Notes under the pieces: generated by a model
What the model saw: only the letters and a program-made list of their open reading frames with translations
What the model was told of the DNA's origin: nothing
The model's database searches: none
Shown here: positions 7,892 to 15,779 of the stretch, one piece after another
Layout: each line of letters starts with the position of its first letter
Numbering within the stretch: position 1 is the stretch's first letter
Translations under genes and position numbers: made by a program
NCBI GenBank assembly: GCA_030824575.1
Contig: JAVBXL010000191.1
Coordinates: 1-44,393, forward strand
Length of the DNA stretch: 44,393 bases
Source: a bacterium
Lineage (GTDB): Bacteria; Pseudomonadota; Alphaproteobacteria; Sphingomonadales; Sphingomonadaceae
Direction of reading: 5' to 3'

Positions 7892-9187
7892 TCAAATGTC
7901 CAACGATGGTTTGACACTCGAGCCCTCTGGTGGTGAAGGGATTCGCTCCCGAGGGGCGTCGAGTAGCTGCTCAATACCTGCCTTTTTTGCAATCCTTAAT
8001 ATCTCATTCTCCCACGCTAAGAATGCGCTACGCTTTTCATTATCATGATCGTAAAGGTCGTAAACTTTATCGAGTCCAGTTTTTGAATGGTTCAGCATAG
8101 CTTCTGCTGTTTCATAATCAATTCCAACTCTTTTAGTATTTGACCTAAATGTTCTTCTCAAATCATGCAGAGTGAACATTGGTACATTCTGACATCCAAC
8201 AGTGGACATTTTCCCTATTATGCGTCGGAGTGTGGCGCTCCAATCATTTTTTCTAGGCCCAGCGATTTTTTCTGAAGGGAAAACCCACTCTGCGTCCATA
8301 TCGACTTCTGCTAGAAACAGCTTCAGACCCCATGGCCCGAGCGGAATCTTGTGTTCTTTTGCATTCTTCGTTCGCCCTCCAGGAATGATCCACACATCGT
8401 CCTGAAGTTCGTCAAATCGCGCATACTCAAGTTCGGATCGACGAACTGCTGTGAGCAGATACAGCAATATTGCGCGTCGCAAGTATTCTGCTTCATCCGA
8501 AATCGAATGGAGAAGCCATTCTATTTCGTCTAGATTCAATATTCTGCTTTTAGGATACTCAGGAACCTGCAGATCGCCAAGTCGACAAGCGGGATCTTTC
8601 TCAAGTCCAATCTCAAGCCCCCTGAGCGAGGAAGCCCATCTAAAAAATACCCTAACTTCTGATATAACTCTATTAGATTGAATTTTTGCTGTTAATTGAA
8701 CATCTTTAATAATTCTTATCAGTTGATCCTCTGTTATATTATATATTATTTGAGATCCGATCTTCGGTTTGATATATTTTTCGTAGCGCCAAATCTTGTC
8801 GTCTATAGTGACTGGTTTGCACAGCCGAGCCCTTTTCAGGTGCCGACCCTCTCTGACCGCAGTCATGTACAGAACATGGGCCCGATTTACCGTCATGCTT
8901 TCCCTAAGGTTTTTCTCCTTCTCAATCTCTCGGGGATCGACTCCGGCATCGATTTGTTGGTTGAGCATAGCCGCGGCCTCGCGAGCCTGAGCAATTGAGA
9001 CATGCGGGTACAGTCCTAATGTGCGCCTCAAAAACAGACGCTTGAACGGCAGCCATCGCATATACTTCCAAGCCAATTTTCCGCTCGATAGCACCTTTAC
9101 CGATAGACCTAGAGAAAGGGGATCATTCAGACTCCCGTTTCTCAGAGAATCGATGAGCGAGGGAGAGAAACCAGTCTTAGCTTTCAT
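7892..9187 (-). CDS. Tyrosine recombinase / island integrase
   Basis: A 431-residue P4-type integrase. The N-terminal arm-binding domain (residues 1-95) contains LGLYPHVSIAQAREAAAML, and a core-binding SAM-like domain follows to about residue 215. The catalytic domain has the first Arg in LLTAVRRSELEYARFDEL, a Lys in GGRTKNAKEHKIPL, LHDLRRTF giving the His-x-x-Arg pair, the second His in LNHSK and the likely nucleophile Tyr in KVYDLYDHD. The enzyme should integrate and excise a genomic island. Its gene is clearly more AT-rich than the genes to its right, which fits foreign origin. No excisionase and no tRNA target are seen beside it. Confidence 0.9.
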   Translation of the reverse strand: MKAKTGFSPSLIDSLRNGSLNDPLSLGLSVKVLSSGKLAWKYMRWLPFKRLFLRRTLGLYPHVSIAQAREAAAMLNQQIDAGVDPREIEKEKNLRESMTVNRAHVLYMTAVREGRHLKRARLCKPVTIDDKIWRYEKYIKPKIGSQIIYNITEDQLIRIIKDVQLTAKIQSNRVISEVRVFFRWASSLRGLEIGLEKDPACRLGDLQVPEYPKSRILNLDEIEWLLHSISDEAEYLRRAILLYLLTAVRRSELEYARFDELQDDVWIIPGGRTKNAKEHKIPLGPWGLKLFLAEVDMDAEWVFPSEKIAGPRKNDWSATLRRIIGKMSTVGCQNVPMFTLHDLRRTFRSNTKRVGIDYETAEAMLNHSKTGLDKVYDLYDHDNEKRSAFLAWENEILRIAKKAGIEQLLDAPRERIPSPPEGSSVKPSLDI

Positions 9188-9498
9188 CTGTTGGCACCTT
9201 CACGGCGTGGCCACAGAGGATAATCGCGATAAAAACCGCGATAAAAGGGGTGTCCAAACTCGCCTAGCCGAGACTAGCTCGGTCTAGGCATCCAGTCTTC
9301 ACAATCCCATCTAACCCACTGCAGTCACGCCCTATTTGAGAATCTGGCCAGCAATTCCGTAGCTTATCCCCAATGTGTCATGCCGATTCTGTATGAATTC
9401 GTATGCGTAGCTTGCCCTGCCCACCGCGCCATGCGAGCGGTGATGGCTTGATGCAGGTCGGCGACAGGCCGGCCGCGTCGCGACGGGAAGGGGTAGGC
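9188..9498. other. Noncoding region between integrase and transporter
   Basis: About 310 bases holding the integrase promoter region. It includes a short direct repeat of CGCGATAAAA near 9226-9246 and the inverted repeat listed separately. The transporter frame is open here but the good ribosome site lies at 9486-9494. An attachment site would be expected near here, but I find no repeated core sequence in the window. Confidence 0.5.
9262..9289. repeat. Inverted repeat upstream of the integrase
   Basis: GCCTAGCCGAG (9262-9272) pairs with CTCGGTCTAGGC (9278-9289), with one unpaired T and a five-base loop. There is no T run, so a terminator is doubtful. It lies 75 bases upstream of the integrase start and could be an operator or an arm-type recombinase site. 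Confidence 0.4.
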
Positions 9499-10974
9499 AT
9501 GGACAAGCCGAGACAGGGCTTTGCCGGATTGTGGAATATCAGTTTCGGCTTTTTCGGCATCCAGATCGGCTTTGCGCTGCAAAATGCCAATATGAGCCGG
9601 GTCTTCCAGTCGCTTGGTTCCAGCATCGACGATCTGTCCGCCCTGTGGGTCGCCGCCCCGCTGACCGGATTGCTGGTCCAGCCGATCGTCGGGCATCTGT
9701 CTGATCGAACCTGGCTCGGCCGTCTCGGCCGCCGCCGCCCTTATTTTCTGGCGGGGGCGATCCTCTCCGCACTGGCGTTGCTGGGGATGCCGCAGAGTGA
9801 CGGGCTGCTGATGGCCGCATTGCTGCTATGGATGCTCGACGCCAGCCTCAATATCTCGATGGAGCCGTTCCGCGCCTTTGTCGGCGATATGCTGCGCAAG
9901 GACCAACATATCATCGGCTATGCCGTGCAAACCGCCTTCATCGGCGCGGGCGCCGTGGTGGGATCGCTCTTTCCCTATATGCTCGACCATCTGGGCGTCG
10001 CCAACGTCGCGGCGGCGGGGCAGGTACCCGATACCGTCCGCTACAGCTTCTGGGCGGGAGGCGCAGCGTTGCTGGCCGCGGTGCTCTGGACGGTGTTGAC
10101 GACGCGCGAATATACGCCCGACCAGATGTGCGCCTTTGCCGATGCTGACGATGCAGCCACCACGGCACCCGATCTGGCAAGCCGCGCCATCGGCCCCTGC
10201 TTTGCCTGGATTGGTGTCGGCGCGGTTATCGCTCTGTTCGTCACGCTTTGGGCGATGGAAAAGGAAGTCTATTTGCTTGCCGTGCTGCTAGCGGGCTATG
10301 GCCTGGCCCGCCTGATCGCGATCCTGCTGGCCCGTGCGGGACGAAGCGCGCATATGCTGGCGCATATCGTCGCCGATATCGGCGGCATGCCGCCGATCAT
10401 GCGACAGCTGGCATGGATCCAGTTCTTCAGCTGGTCGGCGCTCTTCATCATGTGGATCCACACCACGCCGGTCGTCGCCCAATATATGTTCGGGTCGGCC
10501 GATCCCGCCAGCGCCGCCTATCAGGCTGGTGGCAACTGGGTCGGGGTGCTCTTCTCGGTCTATAACGGCGTCGCCGCAGTCGCTGCCCTGACGCTTCTGC
10601 CCTGGGTGGCGGCGCGGATCGGCAAGGCGCGAACCCATGCTTTGTGCCTGGTCGCGGGCGCGGCGGGCTTCGCCAGCTTCCTGGTCGTGCGCGATCCCCA
10701 CCTGCTGCTGCTGAGTGAAGTCGGGATCGGCATCGCCTGGGCCTCGATCCTCGCCATGCCCTATGCCATGCTCGCCTCCAGCCTGCCGCAGGCCAAGCTG
10801 GGCGTCTATATGGGGGTGTTCAACATCTTCGTCGTGCTGCCGCAATTGCTGGTGGCGACAGCGATGGGATCGATCATGAAGGCTTTCTTTCCCGGTGACC
10901 CAATCTGGACCATGGCCTTCGCGGCAGCCACGCTATTGCTGGCAGCGCTGGCGACGCTGCGAATCAGGGCGTGA
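9499..10974 (+). CDS. MFS transporter, SLC45/GPH sugar-symporter type
   Basis: A 491-residue inner-membrane protein with about 12 hydrophobic segments. LSDRTWLGRLGRRRPYFLAG is the loop 2-3 MFS signature, and LDASLNISMEPFRAFVGD matches the fourth-helix motif of sucrose/maltose symporters of the SLC45/GPH group. Such proteins import oligosaccharides with protons, but the substrate here is unknown and no glycosidase lies nearby. The ATG at 9499 is chosen over an upstream in-frame start because GGAAGGGG lies at the right distance and because MDKPRQGFAGLWNISFGFFG begins like the family. A strong hairpin terminator follows at 11180. Confidence 0.85.
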   Translation: MDKPRQGFAGLWNISFGFFGIQIGFALQNANMSRVFQSLGSSIDDLSALWVAAPLTGLLVQPIVGHLSDRTWLGRLGRRRPYFLAGAILSALALLGMPQSDGLLMAALLLWMLDASLNISMEPFRAFVGDMLRKDQHIIGYAVQTAFIGAGAVVGSLFPYMLDHLGVANVAAAGQVPDTVRYSFWAGGAALLAAVLWTVLTTREYTPDQMCAFADADDAATTAPDLASRAIGPCFAWIGVGAVIALFVTLWAMEKEVYLLAVLLAGYGLARLIAILLARAGRSAHMLAHIVADIGGMPPIMRQLAWIQFFSWSALFIMWIHTTPVVAQYMFGSADPASAAYQAGGNWVGVLFSVYNGVAAVAALTLLPWVAARIGKARTHALCLVAGAAGFASFLVVRDPHLLLLSEVGIGIAWASILAMPYAMLASSLPQAKLGVYMGVFNIFVVLPQLLVATAMGSIMKAFFPGDPIWTMAFAAATLLLAALATLRIRA

Positions 10975-11175
10975 GCCGACGCAGCGATTCGGGCGGTCTG
11001 TGGCGGCGGCAACCACCCTAATTTGGTCCGACCATAATAAGGTCTTCCCCTACGGAAAGCGTTGCGTATCGCTACGGATGCAATTTTTGCAATCGCAAAG
11101 CAGCCGTTCGCACTTGCGGCAACTCACCATCTGGTACACAAAGATCGTGCCTTTCAGGCATCCTCTCCTAAAACT

Positions 11176-11433
11176 TTACGGGCTGGTCTTCGGATCGGCC
11201 CTTTTTTTGTCGTCTTCGGATTGCGTATCGTCCAGACCCTGCGGCATCGTCCAGGCGATGCCCTCGTCCAGATAGGCTTCCAGCTCGCGCCAATGCCGGT
11301 CCCATCCCGGCCCGCGGCGGGCGGGGGGCACTTCCTGCTCCACCATCAGCCGCGCACGGCGCACTGGGTTGGAGGGTCGCTGCTCCATCCGCACCACGAT
11401 ATCGCGCACATCCTGGGGCCGGTCCTTGCTCAT
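11176..11433 (-). CDS. Small conserved hypothetical protein
   Basis: An 85-residue, highly charged protein without membrane segments. The central part (VVRMEQRPSNPVRRARLMVEQ, then GWDRHWRELEAYLDEGIAW) looks like a folded helical unit. The ATG at 11433 is preceded by an excellent GGAGG ribosome site, which is the main reason to believe in it. The last dozen codons are written in the same DNA that forms a terminator hairpin for the opposite strand, which gives the odd KKRADPKTSP tail. The function is unknown. Confidence 0.6.
   Translation of the reverse strand: MSKDRPQDVRDIVVRMEQRPSNPVRRARLMVEQEVPPARRGPGWDRHWRELEAYLDEGIAWTMPQGLDDTQSEDDKKRADPKTSP
11180..11208 (+). terminator. Rho-independent terminator with UUCG loop
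   Basis: GGGCTGGTC (11180-11188) pairs with GATCGGCCC (11193-11201), allowing two G-U pairs, around a TTCG tetraloop, and is followed directly by seven Ts. It would end plus-strand transcripts from the MFS gene or from a small RNA encoded in 10975-11180. It overlaps the 3' end of the opposite-strand small gene. Confidence 0.75.
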
Positions 11434-11559
11434 ATGTCCTCCACGGGGCATCCCGCCCGGTCGCTGCCTTTGGCCCGGAAGGCGGTGGACAGGCAATGAC
11501 CTTGTGAAGTGCGGTGCAACGAATATTGTCTATTTGTCATCCTTCCGTCATAAAGCGCC

Positions 11560-12252
11560 ATGTCATTGCCTTCCGGCCAATCGGCCCCACCCATCGCCCG
11601 TATCCAGCAGAATATTCTCGCCGTAGCAGAAAGGCGCCTGCTCAACTGGCTGTGCGCGCATATGCCGCGCTGGGTCACGCCAGACATGCTTACGGCGCTG
11701 GGCATGGTCGGCGCCTTTGCCATTTTCGCGGGCTATGCCGCCAGCAATTGGGGCGTCGACTGGCTGTGGCTGGCGATCGCGGGCTATGCGCTGCAATGGT
11801 TCGGCGATTCCCTGGACGGCAGCCTGGCCCGGTTCCGCCATATCGAGCGGCCATCCTATGGCTATTTCATCGACCATAGCTGCGATGGTCTGGCGACCCT
11901 GTTGATCCTCGCCGGCATGGGGGCCAGCCCCTATATTCGCATGGACGTCGCGCTGGTGGCGCTGGCGGGTTATCTGCTTCTGTCGATCCACGCCTATCTG
12001 TCTGCGCGGGTATTGGGGGAGTTCAAACTATCCTATCTTGCCGCCGGTCCGACCGAATTACGGTTGCTGCTGATCGGGCTGACGATCGCGATGATGTTGT
12101 TGGGCTATACCCCCGGCTGGTTCGGCGCGGTGTCGGGGTTCGACCTGTTCGTGGGCGTGATTGGCGCCATCCTGGTGCTGCTGTTCATTGGCCAGACGCT
12201 GACGACGGCCAAGCGGCTGGCATCGGCGGAACGGCAGGGCGGAACCCGCTAA
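11560..12252 (+). CDS. CDP-alcohol phosphatidyltransferase family protein
   Basis: A 230-residue membrane protein with about six hydrophobic helices. Residues around 86-109 hold the complete family signature DG-x2-AR-x8-G-x3-D-x3-D, seen as DGSLARFRHIERPSYGYFID followed by HSCD. The aspartates bind divalent metal and the CDP-diphosphate. Family members move a phosphatidyl or related phosphoalcohol group from a CDP-alcohol to an acceptor at the inner membrane. The acceptor cannot be told from sequence, and it does not look like a standard PgsA or PssA by surrounding motifs. It appears monocistronic, and a hairpin lies 20 bases after its stop. Confidence 0.85.
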   Translation: MSLPSGQSAPPIARIQQNILAVAERRLLNWLCAHMPRWVTPDMLTALGMVGAFAIFAGYAASNWGVDWLWLAIAGYALQWFGDSLDGSLARFRHIERPSYGYFIDHSCDGLATLLILAGMGASPYIRMDVALVALAGYLLLSIHAYLSARVLGEFKLSYLAAGPTELRLLLIGLTIAMMLLGYTPGWFGAVSGFDLFVGVIGAILVLLFIGQTLTTAKRLASAERQGGTR

Positions 12253-12271
12253 TTTTGGCGACGTTCTAGGG

Positions 12272-12289
12272 ATCCACGGGGGCGTGGAT
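12272..12289. terminator. Hairpin between converging genes
   Basis: ATCCACG (12272-12278) pairs perfectly with CGTGGAT (12283-12289) around a four-G loop. It sits between the plus-strand phosphatidyltransferase gene and the minus-strand arsenic operon, which converge here. T runs are poor on both strands, so termination by this hairpin is only likely, not certain. Confidence 0.4.
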
Positions 12290-12377
12290 TTCTAATCCAA
12301 CTCGCCTTTGCGGGCTGACGCGGAAGCCGCGGGACGTCCGGTACAATCCGTTGACCCGACCGGCATCGTTCGGGCGT

Positions 12378-13118
12378 TCAGGCAGTCGCTTGCGACGTCA
12401 GGTCCTGAGCGGAATCCAGCTTTTGTTGCGCGGCTTTTCGTTCGGAATAGCGATCGACGAGTTGGTCGGCATGACCGCGGGTCAGGACCGTAAAGCGGAC
12501 CAGTTCCTCCATCACGTCGACGATGCGATCATAATAGCTCGAAGCCCGCAATCGGTCTGCATCATCGAACTCCTTGAATGCCATTGCGATGCTCGACTGG
12601 TTCGGGATCGTGATCATCCGCATCCAGCGGCCAAGCAGCCGCAGGCCGTTGACCGCATTGAAGGACTGCGATCCACCCGATACCTGCATGACCGCCAGTG
12701 TCCGGCCCTGGGTTGGACGCATGCCACCAAAATCCAGCGGCAGATGGTCAATCTGCGCCTTCATGATGCCGGTGATCTGCCCGTGACGCTCCGGGCTGCA
12801 CCAGACCATGCCTTCGGACCAGAGCGCATGCGCACGCAATTCGTGGACGGCGGGGTGATCATCGCCTTTCACCTGATCCGGTAACGGCAGGTCGCTGGGG
12901 TCGAATATCCGCACCTCCGCGCCGAACCATATCAACAAGCGCGCCGCCTCCTCGACCGCAAGCCGGCTGAATGAACGCGCGCGAAGCGAGCCATAGAGCA
13001 GCAGGATGCGCGGTGCGGGTTCGTTCTCGCCCAGACCGATGGCCGGCCGTGGAATCGCGGCGGAGCGATCAAGCGCTGGCAGCAGATCGACGTCTTTCAA
13101 TATGCGAAGGCGGCTCAT
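12378..13118 (-). CDS. arsH: ArsH-type NADPH-dependent FMN reductase
   Basis: A 246-residue flavodoxin-fold protein of the ArsH family. [10 protein letters not shown] near residues 43-52 is the phosphate-binding loop for [23 protein letters not shown] and [20 protein letters not shown] are strongly conserved ArsH blocks. ArsH proteins reduce quinones and oxidise trivalent organoarsenicals, giving resistance to methylarsenite. It is the last gene of the arsenic operon. The start at 13118 gives an ATGA overlap with arsN2 and has AAGGA upstream; an in-frame start 39 bases further up lies inside arsN2 and is less likely. Confidence 0.93.
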   Translation of the reverse strand: MSRLRILKDVDLLPALDRSAAIPRPAIGLGENEPAPRILLLYGSLRARSFSRLAVEEAARLLIWFGAEVRIFDPSDLPLPDQVKGDDHPAVHELRAHALWSEGMVWCSPERHGQITGIMKAQIDHLPLDFGGMRPTQGRTLAVMQVSGGSQSFNAVNGLRLLGRWMRMITIPNQSSIAMAFKEFDDADRLRASSYYDRIVDVMEELVRFTVLTRGHADQLVDRYSERKAAQQKLDSAQDLTSQATA

Positions 13119-13549
13119 CCAATATCCTTGACGAGATAGGTGGCTTTCGGGCCGCATAGCGATGAAAATTGCGCCGTGGCGGCAATGTCGGCGGGCGCCT
13201 TGCTCCGATCGCCCTCGACATAAGCGAGTGCGCGGAAGAGCGACGCCGGGCCGGTCGTAAGCAGGTGAAGCCGTTGGGCCGATCCCGCGGCGACCGCCTC
13301 CAATCGCTTGACGAGAATGCGGCCATACCCGTGTCCGCGGCGGCCAGGTAGAACGACCAGCGACCGCAGCAATCGATCAGGGCCTGCGCCCTGCAACCCG
13401 ACAAAGCCAATCAGCCCTTGATCGTCGGACAGTTTGAAGAACGTCTGGTCGGGGGCACCCAGGTCATCGGTGATCAGTTGAGCCGCATCGAGCGCCAGCC
13501 GCAGGCGATCGCTTCCATGCGCCACTTCGGAAAAATCGACCTGCGTCAT
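13115..13549 (-). CDS. arsN2: ArsN2-type GNAT acetyltransferase
   Basis: A 144-residue GNAT-fold protein. [20 protein letters not shown] contains the acetyl-CoA pyrophosphate loop (R/Q-x-x-G-x-G/A). The C-terminal half, with [19 protein letters not shown] and a late Cys, matches ArsN2 proteins found in ars operons. The related ArsN1 acetylates organoarsenicals or phosphinothricin-like compounds; the exact ArsN2 substrate is not settled. It is translationally coupled by ATGA overlaps to acr3 upstream and arsH downstream, so a role in arsenic or organoarsenical detoxification is likely. Confidence 0.85.
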   Translation of the reverse strand: MTQVDFSEVAHGSDRLRLALDAAQLITDDLGAPDQTFFKLSDDQGLIGFVGLQGAGPDRLLRSLVVLPGRRGHGYGRILVKRLEAVAAGSAQRLHLLTTGPASLFRALAYVEGDRSKAPADIAATAQFSSLCGPKATYLVKDIG

Positions 13550-14598
13550 GCCCGCCCACCGGCCTCATACCAATGCCGTGTGCGCTTCACGATCGCGACG
13601 ATTGACAGCATGACCGGGACTTCGACGAGCACGCCCACGACCGTGGCGAGTGCCGCGCCCGAATTGAGCCCGAACAGGCTGATAGCGGCAGCGACGGCCA
13701 GTTCGAAGAAGTTGGATGCCCCGATCAGCGCGGCGGGCGCCGCGACACACCATGCGACCCCGAAATGACGGCTTAGCCAATAGGCCAGTCCAGCATTGAA
13801 ATAGACCTGGATGAGGATCGGGACAGCGATCAAGGCGATAACGACCGGGTGCGCAATGATCGCTTCACCCTGAAAACCGAACAGCAGGACCAATGTCGTC
13901 AGCAGCGCCATCAGCGAGATCGGTCCGAGCCGGCTCAGCAGCCGATCGACGGCTGGCTGTCCGCCCGACCGGGTCATCGCACGCCGGATAAGTTGTGCGA
14001 GAATCACTGGCATGACGATATAGAGCGCAACCGAGATCAGCAGGGTGTCCCACGGCACGGTGATCGAGGCGACGCCGAGCAGCAGGGCAACCAATGGTGC
14101 GAACGCAAACACCATGATTACGTCATTCAGCGCGACCTGGCTCAACGTATAGGTCGGATCGCCTTCGCAAAGGTTGGACCAGACGAACACCATAGCCGTG
14201 CAGGGAGCGGCGGCCAGCAGGATCAAACCAGCAATATAGGCGCTGACATCGGCAGGCGGCAGCAGCGGTCGAAACAGCCAGCCCAAGAAAACCGTGCCGA
14301 GCAAGGCCATCGAGAACGGTTTTACCGCCCAGTTGATGAACAGCGTGATTCCGACGCCTTTCCAATGTTGTCGTACCGAACCCAGCGCGCCAAGATCGAT
14401 CTTGAGCAGCATAGGGATGATCATCAGCCAGATGAGCGCGGCGACGACGAGGTTGACCCGAGCGACCTCCGTCGCCGCGATCGCCGCGAACAGCGGCGGC
14501 ATCAGGTAGCCAAGCCCGATACCGACCAGGATGCAGGCGGCGACCCAGACGCTGAGATAGCGCTCGAACCTACTGATCGCCGGCGCTGCCAGGGTCAT
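13546..14598 (-). CDS. acr3: ACR3-family arsenite efflux permease
   Basis: A 350-residue inner-membrane protein with about ten hydrophobic helices, the usual ACR3 length and fold (bile-acid:sodium symporter superfamily). LAAAPCTAMVFVWSNLCEGD carries the conserved helix-4 Cys that is essential in characterised ACR3 proteins. ASNFFELAVAAAISLFGLNS holds the helix-9 Glu. It exports arsenite using the proton gradient. It sits between arsC and arsN2 with ATGA overlaps on both sides, so it is co-translated with them. Confidence 0.95.
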   Translation of the reverse strand: MTLAAPAISRFERYLSVWVAACILVGIGLGYLMPPLFAAIAATEVARVNLVVAALIWLMIIPMLLKIDLGALGSVRQHWKGVGITLFINWAVKPFSMALLGTVFLGWLFRPLLPPADVSAYIAGLILLAAAPCTAMVFVWSNLCEGDPTYTLSQVALNDVIMVFAFAPLVALLLGVASITVPWDTLLISVALYIVMPVILAQLIRRAMTRSGGQPAVDRLLSRLGPISLMALLTTLVLLFGFQGEAIIAHPVVIALIAVPILIQVYFNAGLAYWLSRHFGVAWCVAAPAALIGASNFFELAVAAAISLFGLNSGAALATVVGVLVEVPVMLSIVAIVKRTRHWYEAGGRA

Positions 14599-15026
14599 GC
14601 GCCGATCCTGTTGCCTGCGGCATCGGCGACCTTTTCACCATCTTCTTTGGTAAAGGCACCGCGCTGTCCCATGGGCAGCAGGTCGAGCACCCGTTCGGAC
14701 GGCCGGCACAACCGGACGCCAAGCGGCGAGACGACGATCGGCCTGTTGATCAAGATCGGATGCTCGATCATGGCATCGACCAGTTGATCGTCACTGAGCG
14801 TTGGATCGGCCAAGCCTAGCTGGGCATAAGGCGTATCCTTTTCACGCAGCAATTCGCGCGGCGGAATCCCCATCCGCGCGATCAGCGATACCAGGCGCGG
14901 GCGGTTCGGCGGCGTCTTGAGATACTCGATGACGTGCGGCTCGATGCCGGCATTCTGGATCATCGCCAGCGTGTTGCGCGACGTTCCGCACGCGGGGTTG
15001 TGGTATATGATGATATCGACGGGCAT
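14595..15026 (-). CDS. arsC: Glutaredoxin-dependent arsenate reductase ArsC
   Basis: A 143-residue thioredoxin-fold reductase of the plasmid R773 type. YHNPACGTSRNT places the catalytic Cys at residue 13. The downstream arginines of the oxyanion site are in INRPIVVSPLG and VRLCRPSERV. The enzyme reduces arsenate to arsenite using glutathione and glutaredoxin, and Acr3 then exports the product. The ATG at 15026 is chosen because it lies 8 bases after the arsR stop with GAAGG between; upstream in-frame ATGs overlap arsR and have no better ribosome site. The end overlaps the acr3 start as ATGA. Confidence 0.95.
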   Translation of the reverse strand: MPVDIIIYHNPACGTSRNTLAMIQNAGIEPHVIEYLKTPPNRPRLVSLIARMGIPPRELLREKDTPYAQLGLADPTLSDDQLVDAMIEHPILINRPIVVSPLGVRLCRPSERVLDLLPMGQRGAFTKEDGEKVADAAGNRIGA

Positions 15027-15034
15027 ATCAGCCT

Positions 15035-15367
15035 TCAGCAGCATGGGTTGAGTTCGGCGATCAGCGGATCGCAAAGCGCCGCTTTCCCTCCGCAACAATC
15101 CTTCACGAGGAACAGGGTCAGCAGCTTCAGTTGCTCCAGATTGGCGCGATAGTTGATGACCCGGCTGCGGCGCTCCGATCGAATGAGGCCCGCACGCGCC
15201 AGCGTCGCCAGATGCACCGACATGGTGTTCTGCGGCACATCGAGCGCCCTTGCGACCTCGCCAGCGGCAAGCCCGTCGGGCTCATGCCGGACAAGAAGCC
15301 GGAAGGCGTCGAGGCGCGTACCCTGCGCGAGAGCAGCCAGCGCGGAGATCGCCGAATCATTATCCAT
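15035..15367 (-). CDS. arsR: ArsR-family arsenic-responsive repressor
   Basis: A 110-residue winged-helix repressor. The recognition region is VPQNTMSVHLATLARAGLIR, followed by the wing (SERRSRVINYRAN). There is no CVC motif in the alpha-3 helix. Instead cysteines cluster at the C terminus: Cys91, Cys92, Cys99 and Cys109-Cys110. This resembles ArsR types that bind arsenite through C-terminal cysteines, as in Acidithiobacillus. Binding arsenite should release the operator and derepress the operon. No ribosome site precedes the start codon, which itself lies inside the palindromic operator, so the message may be leaderless. Confidence 0.92.
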   Translation of the reverse strand: MDNDSAISALAALAQGTRLDAFRLLVRHEPDGLAAGEVARALDVPQNTMSVHLATLARAGLIRSERRSRVINYRANLEQLKLLTLFLVKDCCGGKAALCDPLIAELNPCC

Positions 15368-15396
15368 ATATCTACTATAGTCGATATATGGATAAT
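15359..15396. promoter_or_regulatory. arsR operator: 38-bp near-perfect palindrome, probable ArsR operator
   Basis: The arms ATTATCCATATATC (15359-15372) and GATATATGGATAAT (15383-15396) are perfect inverted repeats of 14 bp. The centre ACTATAGT is itself palindromic, so only one base pair (15373 with 15382) breaks symmetry. The left arm contains the arsR start codon and the right arm contains the ATG of a divergent 55-codon frame. The symmetry fits a dimeric winged-helix repressor that shuts off both directions. Confidence 0.8.
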
Positions 15397-15555
15397 CAGC
15401 AACTATCGGCTCGCCCGTCGCCCGCCCGATCGATGGCGATCTTGGCGGCTATCATTGTCGCTTTTCGCGCCATGAACCGGATGGTGCATGACCTCGACGA
15501 TGCCCCAAAAGCGCTCAAGCTGCGTGCCGAGGCCATGCATAGAGCCATATCCTGA
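15388..15555 (+). CDS. Possible divergent 55-residue small protein
   Basis: An open frame starting MDNQQLSARPSP at the ATG inside the palindrome. It continues with a hydrophobic patch (MAILAAIIVAF) and a charged helical tail (MVHDLDDAPKALKLRAEAM). It begins with the same first codons as arsR (MDN) because the palindrome covers both starts. No ribosome site is seen, as for arsR. The tail looks protein-like but I do not know a family. If real, it would be controlled by ArsR; it could equally be an accident of the symmetric operator. Confidence 0.35.
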   Translation: MDNQQLSARPSPARSMAILAAIIVAFRAMNRMVHDLDDAPKALKLRAEAMHRAIS

Positions 15556-15779
15556 TGACGCCCACAGCTCATTAAAGTTTTGGTCATTCATTCAGTTTTC
15601 GGGATAGTTATCCATAGAAATATGGCTAAAATCGCCATAAATACGATAGTTCGTCGTAAATTTTGGCGATAAAGGTCTGACCTATTTACGGATTGACGCG
15701 GCCACATATATACAGTTACGTATCCATAATACGCATAAATATACGAAGATAATGATGCGGCTAACGGAGAGGACCAGGA
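15556..15779 (+). promoter_or_regulatory. AT-rich control region of the catabolic operon
   Basis: About 220 bases, far more AT-rich than the flanking genes. They hold an inverted repeat ATCGCCA (15631-15637) / TGGCGAT (15664-15670), a possible -35 TTGACG at 15693-15698 and several short ATCCATA/ATACG echoes at 15610-15750. A good ribosome site (GGAGAGGA, about 15766-15773) precedes the P450 start. No regulator gene of the usual catabolic types lies beside it in the window, so its controller is unknown. Confidence 0.5.

Noticed and set aside
9262..9289. tRNA or attL core next to the integrase
   Set aside because: The hairpin lacks any cloverleaf arrangement or CCA end, and no second copy of the sequence occurs in the window.
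13849..14787. Long open frame on the plus strand opposite acr3
   Set aside because: It is the antisense shadow of acr3 and arsC: low-complexity Arg/Gln/Asp-rich translation, no ribosome site, and it covers two well-supported genes.
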